This document shows positions 11,973 to 23,414 of a DNA stretch of 64,000 bases, in pieces. Source of the DNA: Taiwanofungus camphoratus (Eukaryota; Basidiomycota; Agaricomycetes; Polyporales; Taiwanofungaceae); NCBI GenBank assembly GCA_003999685.1, contig CP021221.1, forward strand, positions 2,542,001 to 2,606,000, given 5' to 3'. The position numbers were made by a program, and so were the translations under genes. How positions within the stretch are numbered: position 1 is the stretch's first letter; every line of letters starts with the position of its first letter. The notes beneath the pieces are model-generated. The model saw only the letters and a list, made by a program, of their open reading frames with translations. It did not search any database and was not told where the DNA came from.

Positions 11973-14269
11973 TTACCACTCTCCATCGAATCCGATGAAT
12001 CCTAATGACGGGGTTAGATGCCTATTCTGACGACCAATGCAGAAAAATAACTTACCAGTTAACAAGAAGATGGGGAAGAATCGTTTCTTCTCCAACGACG
12101 AACACCAGTTCCAGGCACTTGTCAGCCGACCGTCGATACATGAGCCTGAAAATGTCAATATAATGGAAGGATCATCTTCCTTGATGAGATACGTACCTGC
12201 ATCAAAGTAGTTTCCTGCGCCAGAGCCGTCAAATCCATGACGGAAAAAGTCACCAAGAACCTCGCGACGTAGATTATCAGGCCCGCCAAACTCCTCGTCG
12301 ATGTACGATCGCAATGCAGGCTTCTCGCACAACGATGGTATCTGTCCTAGTGTGTTGCAGATTGGGAGAAGGATACGATAAATTTGCGAGTACTTATCTT
12401 TGTGAGCGTCAAGTTAGTCTGAGTCAATATCATGAAGTAAGAAATTGGTTACCGATGAACATTAACGCGTTGGGTACGTTGTGGTCGCCCATGTGGATGA
12501 CAGATGAGCCAACCCACGAGCCAACACTCCTTTGAGCACGATTGAGAATGGTATGCATCATGCGTGAGGTCTTCGGTGCGGCCTGAACCCGGTTGAGGCC
12601 CTGACCGGTGTCACGCAGACGATAAGGGACGTTCTCCGATAAAAGGTCTTGCTCGGCGAGTGACCATATATGAAACATGTCTACACGAGCGAGGAGCAAA
12701 GATTATTTAATCCCATGTAATGCAAACCGGACAGCGGCAGGAAACGCACCATGCAAGACCTCGCGCCATAACGTCAGGCTTTGAATCACGTACGCGTATT
12801 GCTTCGAGTGATCGTGTGTAAGTCGGGCTCCGCCTCTTCCACTCTGGATTGCAAGACTGCCTTTGGAGTCTTTCGCTTGAGTGGGGTGGAAGTACTGCTT
12901 CAGATATGCAATCATGTTGTCGCACGGATCACGGTTGACTCTGAGGAAAGCATGATTGTCGCCAATACTATAAAGGCATTGGCGAATTTGTTCCTGGCTA
13001 AGGTTCCTGCGCTCGTATCGTGCAGCTAAAGTTTCAATGGCACGCTCTTTCGCTTTGATTTCTTTTTGTATATCTCGCCGTGTTCGACCTTCTGCATAGA
13101 TCTCCTTCGTGGCAATTGTTATAAGGTCGTCACGCAACAAATCAAGGGCATCATGTTCGTCGAGAACAGCGTACACAGTCTTGATAGGCTTGACACATGT
13201 AAAATTGAGAAGGTCCTTAACTTCTGGCGTTTGGCTATCCTGGAACCAGTATAATCGACATGACATTCGATCTAAGAGGATGAAAATATCAGCACTGACC
13301 TGCAGGAGATACATTAGCTTTCCGTACGTCGAACGCATCTTGTCCGGATTCATGATCTTATGCCGACGACCAAGCTCAAAGATCTGCTGGTAAAATTCCT
13401 CGTTTGCCTGGAAGTCTCGACTCGCAAAGAGCTCCTGACCCTGCTTGTAGTCTGCCGACATAACAAGTCCTGATATAATCGCACAAAGCTCGCGGATCTG
13501 ATGCACAATGCGCTTTGCCTTCGATAATCCGAACCCGATTGTGTCGATCTTGTCGGTGTACTCCGATACGTTCAGCGCAGCTTCTAGAAGACGAAAATAC
13601 TTGCGCTCGGAAAGGGTCAGACGCATAGGAATAAATTTTGAACGTTCCAGGAACCAGTCATCGACTGTCGATCCAGCCCTGAGAGACGGTTTCGAAGCGG
13701 ACCGGCCTCCCTCCATAGTTCGCTCTGGCTCTTCGTTGAAATCTTCATCCACATGCATCTTGATGTTACGAACTAAATGTGAGAGATGAACAACATTATC
13801 GAGGATCCATGTACCTACAACATTTTCCCCGTTTTCCTTGGGTGCGTTGCCATTGGTGCAATTGATGGCAGTGTTGCTCTCTTGCAACTTGGCTTTCTTC
13901 TCGGGTTGATTTGACAAAGGCTTTGTTGCATGCCTTTTGCGTGTGCCTTTGCGATGCTGGGCAGCAAAGCAGACTTCACAGTAGTCATCTGCGCAGGTCT
14001 CGCAGTGGATTTGTGCGGGCTGGTCTAGGTTACATCTGATGAGACAGACTGGCTCAAGAGAATTTATGAGACATGTACACACCTTCACACTCTACGCAGA
14101 ATCCCTGCACAACAATCCCATCCCCTTCCTCATCACAGTCAACTTCGAACACACCTTTTGCAGTCGGATGCTCGAGGTTTCCGCGATCATCGTTCAAAAT
14201 ATCCTCAAGTGAGAAACCAGGTAGTGTTTTCAGAGCACCATCCTTGCCTGAACTACGTTTTGGAGACAT
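11973..14269 (-). CDS. B-box zinc finger / DUF2009-type conserved protein
   Basis: The joined protein starts MSPKRSSGKDGALKTLPGF (ATG at 14269). It has a B-box-like Cys/His cluster (CETCADDYCEVCFAAQHRKG, about 13950-14010), an acidic linker, then a long conserved region. That region includes DDWFLERSKFIPMRLTLSER, RKYFRLLEAALNVSEYTDKI and SYGxLxYLLQ-type blocks. The C-terminal part has VGSSVIHMGDHNVPNALMFI (about 12460-12520), SYIDEEFGGPDNLRREVLGD and a FIGFDGEW end. I recognise this as the eukaryotic DUF2009 family (I believe also listed as UPF0652). Its biochemical role is not established as far as I know. The GDHNVPNALMFID motif is the family signature. The last four exons between 12700 and 11973 are small. 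The family call is from memory and should be confirmed by profile search. Confidence 0.78.
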
Positions 14270-14803
14270 CTTGGGGGAATTCGAAGGGTTTACACCCTTC
14301 GGACATTACGGACTGAGACTCTGAAAACCAAGATGGAGTGACACGTGCGATTTGTCGAGAATTCATCAGCGGCTTTGATAGACTGCGGCATCGCTCTTGA
14401 GCCCTGAACATCATCATCGGACAATTTAGTGCTCCCGGTATGATTCTCAAGTTGAAGTTGTCAATTTGTGTAGATTTTACGTATACATCATCACACAAGG
14501 TCTAAGCTTATAGCACGAGTAGACTAGATGTTTCGAACATCGTGTCTCGGGATATCCATAAGTATTCTGACGAGGAGACGGGCCACGACCGTTCACACTT
14601 GCAACGATTGCGCTCTTCTGACTGATGTAGCTAGCCACCGCAAGCTTCCGCACTTTGTAGTCCGTTCATCATCTGCTCACACATTCCATGTTCATGAAGT
14701 ATTTCCGAGGCGACACGAGAAGGACAATCGCAATCACGCGCTATTGATACAGAAATACAGATACATAACAACAGCGAGACGATACGAATACAGCGAAACC
14801 AAA
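14270..14803. other. Intergenic, promoter of the DUF2009 gene
   Basis: This 534 bp stretch lies between two minus-strand genes: the 3' end of TLS1 and the start of the DUF2009 gene. A CACGTG palindrome is at 14342-14347, about 75 bp upstream of the DUF2009 ATG. No ORF here looks like a real gene. The 3' UTR of the C9orf78/TLS1 gene presumably occupies the right side. Confidence 0.4.
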
Positions 14804-16019
14804 TTATTTCCGCATCCTTTTCTTAAAACGTTCCATGACCTACAGAGCGTTGAATAAGTGCCGGCACTGAAAAATGTAATACATACTAGCTCATCCGTGG
14901 CCATTTGAGTTCGCTCGTGTTGAGGCCTTCGGTATTCGTGTTCATCACGAGACATGCCCATAGCCTCAAGCTTCGCATCGCGGAGAATGTCTGCGTCTGA
15001 TTTTGTTTTGAGGTTTGGCCGGTAGACTGAGTAAGGGTCAGGAAGGGAAGGGAAAGGATAGCCAATGTCAGACTCACAACGAGCAGCAGCCAGATGTTCT
15101 TCATCATTGGGTTTTTTCTTTCGGTCCTTCCGCTCTTCAGTGATCATCCTCTTAGCCTTTTCCGTCTCCTCGATATTCTTTAACCGCGTACTGCGAGGAC
15201 ATTGAGAGAACAATCGTCAGAATATCATGGGCGTGACGCAGAGTCAAACATACTCCATTCCAAGATCGACTTCTGGGATAGCCGTGAGCATCGCCAAACT
15301 GTTGGTGACGTTCCCCTCCTCCTGCTCTCTCTCTGGTTTAACCTTGTACCTCTCCGGTACGCTGAACAGTTCAGCATACGGATCTAATGGACCGTCGTTC
15401 CTCTCAGGCTCATCCCTGTTTCCACGTCTGAGTTTCATATTCTCCTCTATGTACGCCATCCTAGCAACTCAATAGCATCACTATACAGATCGTATGATAT
15501 GAGGTGCAGGAAAACACTGACATGTGCTTGTCAACATCTAAAGCATTAGTCTGTTGAGTGAAGTTATTGGCTCGTACGACCCTTCGTGCTTTGGCCTCTG
15601 CATCTTCGTCTCTTGAAAAAAAAGGAGAATTGGTAAGACCAGGTCTAAATGGCAAATATTTAGAAATGAATGCATGACTCACTCATCATCATTGTCGTGA
15701 CTTGTTTCTGTCCCCTTCTTCAGTCCACCCTGCTCCTCTTCTCCTTCCCGTGGTCTCTTCTTCTTCTTCTTCGCATCTCCCTTCGTCAACTTGGCAACAT
15801 CTATACCCTCCCTGGCCCGTCTGAGCTTCCGCAGCTCGATGAGGTCTGCCAAGCTATGCGCGAAGCGGGTAAATAGAGGGTTTCGTCGCAGAACGGGCGG
15901 GAGATCACATACTCTAGCTTCTCATCTCCCTCTTGAAATTCCTCTTCAGCAAGCTGTTCATCAATGTCAATAGATTTCTGCCGAATGTGAGGTTGAGGTC
16001 GACTGCGTTTCTTGATCAT
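14804..16019 (-). CDS. TLS1: C9orf78/Hep59/TLS1 family spliceosome-associated factor
   Basis: Members of this family (human C9orf78, fission yeast Tls1) bind the spliceosome helicase Brr2 and promote splicing of selected introns; in fission yeast loss affects telomere genes. The protein begins MIKKRSRPQPHIRQKSIDID (ATG at 16019). It continues with NNFTQQTNALDVDKHM, then AYIEENMKLRRG, TAIPEVDLGME, NIEETEKAKRMI and YRRPQHERTQMATDELVMERF, ending KKRMRK. The blocks FTQQT..DVDKHM.YIE and IPEVDLG are characteristic. The final short exon holds only MERFKKRMRK; it follows an intron at about 14830-14880 and ends with TAA at 14804. The protein is basic, lysine-rich and probably nuclear. It sits in tandem with minus-strand neighbours on both sides. 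Confidence 0.85.
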
Positions 16020-16272
16020 GTTGCAAGGTTCCAACCAGCGTATCAGCCAAGAACAGAAATGAGCACCCAAATATGACAGCCACTTCGCGCCGCGCGGTGC
16101 TGTATTGCAACAGCATCGCGCATCGTGCCTGTGTCATTTGGATCACCGCCTACGAGAACACAATAGATTTACAGTGATAATAACACAAAAGTACAAGCAA
16201 GCGGTAAAAAGCTACATAGCATCATACAAGGTCCACTGCCTGGAAAGTCACGAACTTCCTTACGTTTCTGCC

Positions 16273-17809
16273 CTACGGAATATCATCCCCGGCTTCTATA
16301 GCTGGTGTATCCGATCTCGGTGTTGGTAACTGCCTCATCTCCTCGCCCAATCGTGTCCATATCTGCGGTGTCAATTCTCGCACACGTTCGAATACGTCTC
16401 GTCCGATTGAGGGTGATAGAGGAGCAGCCTCATCGTTTCCTATTGTTGACCTCTCTGGTCTTTCTGCAGATGATATGCTTTCTCGGTGAATCCGCTCGGG
16501 GTCCTCTACCGGGGAAGCATAACGCGAAAGCAAGGACTCAGGCGGTCGAACGCCACCTCGTCGAAGACGAGGTGCAACGACCTGTCTTCTGACTTCATTA
16601 ATATCTGTGATACTCGCCCTCCGTTCGGGCAACCATGCAGGCGGCTCCGTATTTGTAAGGGTGTACCACAAGTGGGAGGAACTCTGACCGCTCGCTGGAG
16701 GGGCAGTGGGCTCGAGGGGTTGATTGCTCTCCAGAGAAGATGGTTCGAATGGATCAGGACTCCATGGAAAGGCACCTCCAACTTCATGGCGACGACGAGT
16801 CTGACTCCAGGAGTTTAAAGGGAAGAACCGTCTCGCTGGCGGAGGATCACTTGAGGATGATGCCGATGCTGATGCTAGTGGAAGTGCATGTTGGTGTTCC
16901 CGTAGTCTAAAGCGCCAAACCCCATCGGAAGAGCTTTCAGATCTGCCAATGTCTTGATCTTGCTCCGAGCTTTGTCTTATCGTAGATCGGCGGCGGTGAG
17001 TGAATTCATTGAAATCAACGGTCCTTGACCGGGCAGGCCGACGGATAGAATTTTGTCGAGCCAATGTAGCCAAAGTGCTGCTGTGTGACCAGGGAATAGT
17101 GCGATAAGCAACAGCTAGTGCAGGCGGTGAAGCTGAACGTGGACTGGTGATTCCAAAAGAGTCATGAGCAGCCTCAGTTGTATCAGGAGAGCCAGTAGCC
17201 AAAGGCGTGGTCTCGACCGGGTGAAGGGCATCAAGGAGATCGTATGACGGGGCACGATAGGCATCGTAAAGATTAGAATTGAGCTGAACCCCTTCGGATG
17301 GGCCATCATCTCCATTATCTTCGGTTCCTGAACTGTCGGCTCCACCAGCACCGCCAAAAATGTCCCTCTCCTCGTCAATGACAAAGCTGCGCCGACTTGC
17401 CAGTCGGTTCCCTGGCTGCCGCCCTCGATATACGTGAAGTGCCGTTGCTTGCATGCGGAGCGATTTCGCTGTACGCTCGGAGATTAGCCGTCGGTCGATC
17501 GGGTTGGGACGCATACGGCGCTCCGCCAATTCCTAAGACAATCATCGTGCAATTAAGACTGCGAAATAGGACGTAAAGTAAAGCATTTCCCTACCTTGAC
17601 GAGTGTTTCTACGAGAGACGCTGTGAACGAGTCGCCCTCATCAAGCTCTTCGGCAAAGGCCTCATAAGAGATGGACGGTTCCCCCTTTTCTAGCCTGATG
17701 CGCTTGATGGCGCCAGATCTGCTCGAGATACAGTGAATAACAATTTTCGAGAGGGGTGATAGTCGGACGTACACCAAGTTTTTGACCTTGCTGCCGAGAA
17801 CGTCGTCAT
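16273..17809 (-). CDS. Hypothetical Ser/Arg-rich disordered protein
   Basis: I do not recognise this gene. Two exons upstream of the main reading frame give a start MTTFSAARSKTCRSGAIKRI at 17809, after which comes KGEPSISYEAFAEELDEGDS and ETLVKELAERRMRPNPIDRR. This first 100 residues are the best-conserved-looking part, helical and charged. The rest (about 400 residues) is low-complexity: Ser, Pro and Arg-rich with many RRS, SSS and SP motifs. It ends TPAIEAGDDIP. There is no signal peptide or membrane segment. The frame is long and uninterrupted (16273-17529), the introns splice cleanly, and it shares a divergent promoter with TFIIB, so it is very likely a real gene. A regulatory phosphoprotein is possible but this is a guess. 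Confidence 0.72.
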
Positions 17810-18345
17810 GATATGCTAAAGTCCTGATTATCCGTTAAATTAAAAAACTTGAGCTATATGACAGCAACGAACCATCTACCCATCTTGTACAGACAAAACA
17901 ACCGGAGGGTAAAGGAAAAGGATAAGTAAAGGTAAAGAGACGCGACAAAGGCGAAGTCAAGAAGACAGCGAGAGTAGACAACAGTGATTGGTCAGCAATA
18001 TTGAATTCTCACGGTATGGTTTTCTATGTTGAGTTGAGGTTAGGGTTGGCTACCAGATTTGTACGCACAGGAGTCTTTCGTTTACTCACACGCTTTCTTC
18101 ACCATCTCCAGCGTCGTCAGTACGCTACTTTTCGGTCTTCGAACTTTGTACCGTAGTAGCTGTCGGTGATTGTGGTGAGTTGGATATCAGTTTTCGAACG
18201 TGCCTTCACCTTACGTGGAACGCTAGTCAGCTCCATTCATATTATTTCGAATACCTCAGGATCCAACATTCTTTTAGCGGGAAGCGAAGTCCACGTTCAC
18301 TCATTTTGATCCTCGACCCTCTCGTATCAATCGAACACTGTCTCT
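17810..18345. promoter_or_regulatory. Divergent promoter of TFIIB and hypothetical gene, telo-box
   Basis: This 536 bp region lies between divergent starts. It holds TTAGGGTT at 18040-18047, about 300 bp upstream of the TFIIB ATG. A purine-rich strand (about 17890-17950, GGTAAAGG-like words) is also seen. A stretch at about 18050-18340 may contain 5' UTR sequence. No separate gene seen. Confidence 0.4.
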
Positions 18346-19475
18346 ATGGCATATACACAACCGTTTCCGCTTGCTCAGCCTTTCCAAAAAGTGCAACAGC
18401 CCACCTTTGGGCCCGATCTTGCGGTGCGACTAATCTGTCCAGAGTGTAGAGACCCAAATCCGAACATTGTCGAGGAATTCAGTAGTGGCGATCTCGTCTG
18501 TGGTACGTGTGGGCTGGTGCTCGGCGACAGGGTTGTCGATACAAGAAGTGAATGGCGGGTAAGTCTTCGAAGACTGATGGTTTCTGTCTCTGCATGAATC
18601 CTATGCTCCTTCCTTTACATCGCTGTTAGACATTCGCCAATGACGAGGGTGATGACCCATCGCGTGTCGGTGCGGCCTCCGATCCCCTGATGGAGGGCAT
18701 GGAGCAGCTTGACACCACTATATCTTTCCGCGACGGCGGTTCTGGCATTGCGCGTGAGCTCCAGCGGGCCGCCTCCCGTTCCTCAGCTTCTCGTTCCGAG
18801 CGTAATCTGCTGCAAGCATTTCGTGACATTTCTTCGTGGTGTGACCAATTCTCGCTGCCGAAGACAATATCGGATATCGCGAAGCAACTATACAAGCGCT
18901 CTGACGAGGAAAAGCTTTTGCGTGGAAAGCCCCTTGATGCTGTCATCGCTGCCTGCATCTTCATAGCATGTCGGCAGGCACACGTCCCACGGACGTTTCG
19001 CGAGATCTGCAATCTTACACATGTCAGCAAAAAGGTCCTCGGCCAATGCTATAAAGCACTCGAGCAGGCATTCAATTTGACTCCAGGCGCCTCGGCTGTG
19101 GACCGTCAATCAAACACGCCAAATGCTGCGAGAGGCCCGGAGGACCTGCTCGTGCGATACTGTAACCATCTCGATCTACCGCCAAATGTCCAGCCAATCT
19201 GTGCAGACGTCATTATCAAGGCGCGCGAGCTTGGAATCGCGGACGGGCGATCGCCTGTGTCTATAGCAGGCGGCGCAATATACTTTACATGTCATTTACT
19301 CGGTAAAGTGAAGAGTGCGCGGGACATCAGCACGGTAGCAGGTGTAAGCGAGGGTACTATTAAGTTGGTATACAGACTTTACTATGCGGAGAAGGAGAAG
19401 TTAGTGAAGAACGAGTGGATTCAGGAAGGGAAGGCTGATCTATCAAGGCTGCCCGTAGACAATTCGACCAAGTGA
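18346..19475 (+). CDS. SUA7: Transcription initiation factor TFIIB
   Basis: TFIIB bridges TBP at the promoter to RNA polymerase II and helps choose the start site. The zinc ribbon is visible as CPECRDPN...[10 protein letters not shown] (residues about 29-60), followed by the B-reader/linker [20 protein letters not shown] across an intron at about 18559-18630. Two cyclin repeats follow: [20 protein letters not shown] with [20 protein letters not shown], and [20 protein letters not shown] with [20 protein letters not shown]. The end is [11 protein letters not shown]. About 352 residues, normal for the family. A telo-box is found upstream. It is convergent with RRS1 (254 bp between stops). Confidence 0.96.
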
Positions 19476-19729
19476 CAGCTGGGCGGGTGGCAGAAACGAA
19501 CAGCTTTGGGCTGTAGCTTAGGCTTACTGTAGTTTATGGACCACTGGTCTAATATTTCCTGTATGTATGCTTTAATATCAATCATTTCCATCCCAACTGT
19601 AATACGATTTGTCGGAACGCAGCCTCTCAGGTTCGTCAGAACGGATTAATAAGAGTTGAAGGAATATATGACAACAACAGCACGAATATGTGAACGACCT
19701 GGAGGACGTACAGCTACCATAATGATGGT

Positions 19730-20911
19730 TTACTTACGCCTCTTCTGACCTTTGCCACCACCCCTGTCTCCCACAAGTGCGGCACTACCCTTGCCCTTAC
19801 TCGCGGATCTGATTGCCTTTCTGACGTTGAGCACGTCCCCGCCTGACCCACTCTCAGTCTTCTTAGCTTTTTTGGCGAGCGGTTCTCTGTCAAGTTTCGA
19901 GATGATAGCGAGATTATGCGACTTCTCTGATGAAGCAGAGACTTCAGTGGGATCAAACTGAGGGAATAGGGGATTTGATATGAGGCAATTCAAGCCATCA
20001 GAAACTCATGAGTCGACACGCACCTTCCGCTTGATCCCCTTCAACTTCTTCTCGCCTTCCAGCTTCCTGTCAAATCTACCCATACTCGCCGTGCTTGTCC
20101 TCGTTGTAACTAGTGTTTTGTCGATCTGCTTTTTACGCTCCGCTATCGCAGGAACAACGGTACTCCCAGTGGCGCCTTGTGCCCGAGCAAGATTTTGCTC
20201 GTGTTGCCGTTCGTTCTTAGAAATTCTGGCTTTACGCTCATCACGCTTGGCTTTCGCAGGATCATAGTCGGCATCTGGAAGTACAGTAAGTGAATTGTTA
20301 GAAGCCGCCATTGCTTGCAGACGTTTATCAACACGAACCGGCATTTGCAGGAACTTCCGTTAACCATTGTCCCTCCTCTTTTTTGTTCGCGCCTTTCCAT
20401 CCCCATCTAGATACCCAGTCCTGCTTTTCCTCGTCCCATTCCGCCCTGTCTCTCCTCTTCTTCTGAATGCCTTTGGCGTTGGCGAATTTCTCCCACTTTG
20501 TTGGTGGTTTTGGCGTGGGCAAAGGTTTGGAACGAGGCAGTTGGATTGTTGGTGGTGGAAGTTGTACAAGGGGACCGTCAGGAGATGGTGTGGTCGGGAG
20601 GGAAAAGAGCATAGCCACAAGCATTTGAACACCGTCGCGGGCGGTGGAGAGAAGGTAGTTTTCGCGGTTGGCGCTGAAATGAGCAATTAACAGTAGCCAA
20701 GACGAGACTGAGCTCCAAAAATTCACTTGTAGGTCTCTGCGTCGACGGGGTTGAGGTCTGTCACAGTTAGAAAGCCGGCGTCTACCTCGAGAGGAATGTC
20801 CTTCTCGACTGTGACAGATTTTCTGAAATTCGTCTTTAATGTAGGCCAAGATATATAAAGTAACAACTTACTTCTGTGTTTCATGTTCAGCGAGAATCTC
20901 TGAAACATCCA
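19730..20911 (-). CDS. RRS1: RRS1, ribosome biogenesis regulatory protein
   Basis: Rrs1 works with Rpf2 in the nucleolus to load 5S rRNP into pre-60S particles. The protein starts MDVSEILAEHETQK (ATG at 20911), then SVTVEKDIPLEVDAGFLTVT and LNPVDAETYK. A long exon carries NRENYLLSTARDGVQMLV, LPRSKPLPTPKPPTKWEKFA, KGIQKKRRDRAEWDEEKQDW and RWGWKGANK, all strong RRS1 signatures. A basic middle (DADYDPAKAKRDERKARISK) and a basic C-terminal tail ending GGGKGQKRRK follow. There are about five exons, with introns at about 20860, 20690-20745, 20280-20340 and 19980-20030. A telo-box (CCCCTAACCC in gene orientation, 21027-21036) lies about 115 bp upstream. Confidence 0.93.
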
Positions 20912-21026
20912 TTATTCGCAAAAGTTTTGAAGTAGAACTTTGACTATGAATGCCTCAGTGGAGAAAACGAAGATGATCGATTGACGATCGGTAGTTGCCG
21001 ACGCCGTATGCCAAGCTCTGAATCTC

Positions 21027-21036
21027 GGGTTAGGGG
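21027..21036. promoter_or_regulatory. Telo-box upstream of RRS1
   Basis: The sequence GGGTTAGGGG lies about 115 bp upstream of the RRS1 ATG (RRS1 reads on the minus strand, where the box is CCCCTAACCC). It is the third promoter-proximal TTAGGG-type box in this window, after those of eIF3m and TFIIB. Confidence 0.4.
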
Positions 21037-21098
21037 TACATAGGAAAGGGACAGTTCCTGATTAGAACTTTTTCGACTGTATGAGTCTCGCAGCTCGT

Positions 21099-21123
21099 CC
21101 TAGAATAGGGACGAATAAATACT
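21099..21123 (+). repeat. 25-bp direct repeat, copy 1
   Basis: CCTAGAATAGGGACGAATAA followed by ATACT. It is repeated at 21159-21183 with one substitution (G to A at base 11). The two copies are 60 bp apart start to start. Confidence 0.7.
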
Positions 21124-21158
21124 CAGTCTCGCGTTATACGAGTTATTGGGATTGCTAA

Positions 21159-21183
21159 CCTAGAATAGAGACGAATAAATACT
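21159..21183 (+). repeat. 25-bp direct repeat, copy 2
   Basis: This copy has CCTAGAATAGAGACGAATAA followed by ATACT. It matches the copy at 21099-21123 at 24 of 25 bases. The intervening 35 bases are unrelated, so this is not a simple tandem array. Confidence 0.7.
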
Positions 21184-21927
21184 ATGTCAGTAAAAGTAGT
21201 ATACCGCTAACTCTACTGATTACATAAGCGCGTCTAGGTCCGCGTCCCGCTAAACTACCTAAGGCTTACTTACTTCCAACAAAACTCAAGCCGGAATATA
21301 CTTCCTTCCTTTCTACTTCCTCAGCCCTCTACAGATATTAGTATACATCTAGTCGACGTGGTAGTTGCTCGAACCCACATAGATGTTAACGTAAATTGTG
21401 CTCCAGGCGCGTGCACCATAGACGCTCGAAGCACGTAACGTGAATCTATCCACGCAGTGTTGATGGTGTGCTTCAGTATGTATATCTATAACAATATGAT
21501 ACATACACAAACGTTCAGTGTCTGATCGTTCCAAATTGTTGAGAGCCTCGTGGCGGTCATCACCTTTGTGGTTGCCCAGAATCCCAACCTATACTTGCTA
21601 GGGATTTCATTTTGGCACACTTAGTCTGCCACTGACTGTCAGATGAAGCTCGATCGCCATGATTTACATTTAGTGCATGTTCCACAACACTTTCGCACTT
21701 CCACAGGGAAGTGCAACTACAACATGGGTCAAATGCACGACGCAGTCGCTACCGTTTCAGGAAGGTGACTCGTAAGATGTGGATGACCCATAAGACAGAT
21801 AGGTCATCAACACTTAACTCGAAAGTCTAGCCTTACAGAACATTAATGCGATCCTCGATACCTCAACCAAGGGGCGTAACCGTGGGCTATAAAAACATCA
21901 AATAATCAGCTACAATAAGACAGTCAC

Positions 21928-23031
21928 TCAGGTATGATTCCCATTCAAGGTCGCAATATCTCCCCTTTTACCGAGCCCCTTCCATCGCGTACCAGCACCG
22001 ACCTGCTGCGATAGTTCCGACGGCATTTCCGATAGTACCTTCGCTATCCATGTCGCATCCGTGAGCGGTGTCAAATCATCACGTTTTGGCAATCTCTGAA
22101 GGGCGGACGGCGCATTAGCCAGAACATGTAAATTCGAGGGAGGGGCACAGAACCATACCCGCTTGACTCTGTCGTAGGGTGCTTCCCAACCACTGCTTTC
22201 CCGTACAACAAGCGGCGGAGACGAGGAGAAACAGTGGTATATTCGACTGTCGTATGTCCGAAACAATACATGATCGACTCGTAATGTGAAACGTGACAGG
22301 ATAAATATGCAAGTTGGCATCACGCGCTGTGATAAGCAGAGTCAGGGATAGACAAACATTCAGGAGCAAGTCACAAGGGAAACCACTCACTATTCTCACA
22401 AGAAGATGAGATGACCCGTTGTCGTGCAACTCATCCTCAAAGAGAGGGATCTCAGCGTAGAACAGGATCGGATCCTGGCGGGTGAGCTCAGCTAGCGGGA
22501 TGCTATGCGAAGGATTGTCGAGTTCCGCGGGCTCCCAACAGTCGAAGGCGGTGGTAGATGGCAAATTATGGCCCGAGTACGTTGTCGTATATGTCCAATC
22601 GTACGGCTTAGTAGGCACTGTCTCAGGCATTGGTAGCTGAGATGATGGTCCTGTTCTATCTGTCTATTAAGTTACAATAATTCGCTAAGAACAAGAAAAT
22701 CATACCGGCTCTTCATCCATGCATCCGCGTAACCCACCTTCACGCCCCCATCACCCTCCTCCAACTCCCCATTTTTCACGCCTCTCAGGGCTGCCTCGGT
22801 TCCGAATGTGTACTTCCACCCGCTTGGTTTGTGTTCCAGCTCCAATGCGTTATTCCCAAAAGTCATCTCCGGTAAAGGTATTCCCCCCAAAGCTTCCTGC
22901 AACGCATCGAGCTCGCCTGCATTTGATATAGGATTTGTCTGTGCTGTAACGACCCAATCGCCAATCTCTATGGCGCGCGAGTTTGGTGACTCTCTGAGGG
23001 TGTGATGTGGAATTGAGACTGCTGCAGACAT
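21928..23031 (-). CDS. TIP41: TIP41, regulator of PP2A-type phosphatases in TOR signalling
   Basis: Tip41/TIPRL binds PP2A-family catalytic subunits and, in yeast, Tap42, linking TOR to phosphatase activity. The sequence has the family blocks IEIGDWVVTAQTNPISNAGE, ALQEALGGIPLPEMTFGNNA, PYDWTYTTTYSGH, FYAEIPLFEDELHDNGSSHL, LVRI/RVMPTCIFILSRFTLR and LFRTYDSRIYH, the last three being the TIP41 core. The preferred ATG is at 23031 (MSAAVSIPHHTLRESPNSR); an in-frame extension exists upstream but starts with TTG. The intron near 22630-22700 needs an acceptor that leaves TGPSSQLPMPETVPTKPYDW in frame. The protein ends DIATLNGNHT. It is divergent from dynein light intermediate chain. Confidence 0.93.
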
Positions 23032-23414
23032 CAGGACCTCCTGATATGACGGCACCAGCAAGGTAAAAGGTGGTGTTAGATTCTTGGGAGCCGTCGCGAA
23101 CGTTACGGGCAAAGGAGCGCGTTACTCGTCAATGTTATAATGTGAACACGCTACACAGGAAGAGTGTTGAGTTTGTCCTTGGTTTCTACTAGTCTGTTGT
23201 GTTACATAAATAACTGCTGAGCTAACCTCATCATACATAATAAGACTCAATCCGGGGCTGAGACTACTTATGCATTCTAGCCTCTGAATGATCAACAAGC
23301 GTGAGAGAGGACATCTAATTACCCGGAACGGAAATCTCTAGGGCACTTCATTCCATTCTGAAACTCTGCACTGCGACTCAGACACAGAGGAACATCCATT
23401 TTGCTCGAGAGAAC
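23032..23414. promoter_or_regulatory. TIP41/DLIC divergent promoter
   Basis: This 383 bp region lies between two divergent starts and must serve both genes. No TATA-like or telo-box element stood out. The part 23032-23112 is open in the TIP41 frame but lacks an ATG, so it is probably 5' UTR. Confidence 0.45.

Larger units (their letters stand above)
20912..21927. other. Gene-poor 1 kb stretch between RRS1 and TIP41
   Basis: About 1 kb without a supported gene. It holds the RRS1 promoter on the left, with the telo-box at 21027-21036, and the 3' flank of TIP41 on the right. It contains a 25-bp direct repeat (21099-21123 and 21159-21183). From about 21240 to 21350 the sequence is pyrimidine-rich. 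Short ORFs here have no protein-like composition. The stretch may hold debris of a mobile element, but no terminal inverted repeats or transposase remnants were visible. Confidence 0.4.

Noticed and set aside
21350-21372. B-box-like GGTTCGA on the minus strand, possible tRNA
   Set aside because: The flanks cannot form a T-arm or acceptor stem, and no A-box was found at the right distance.
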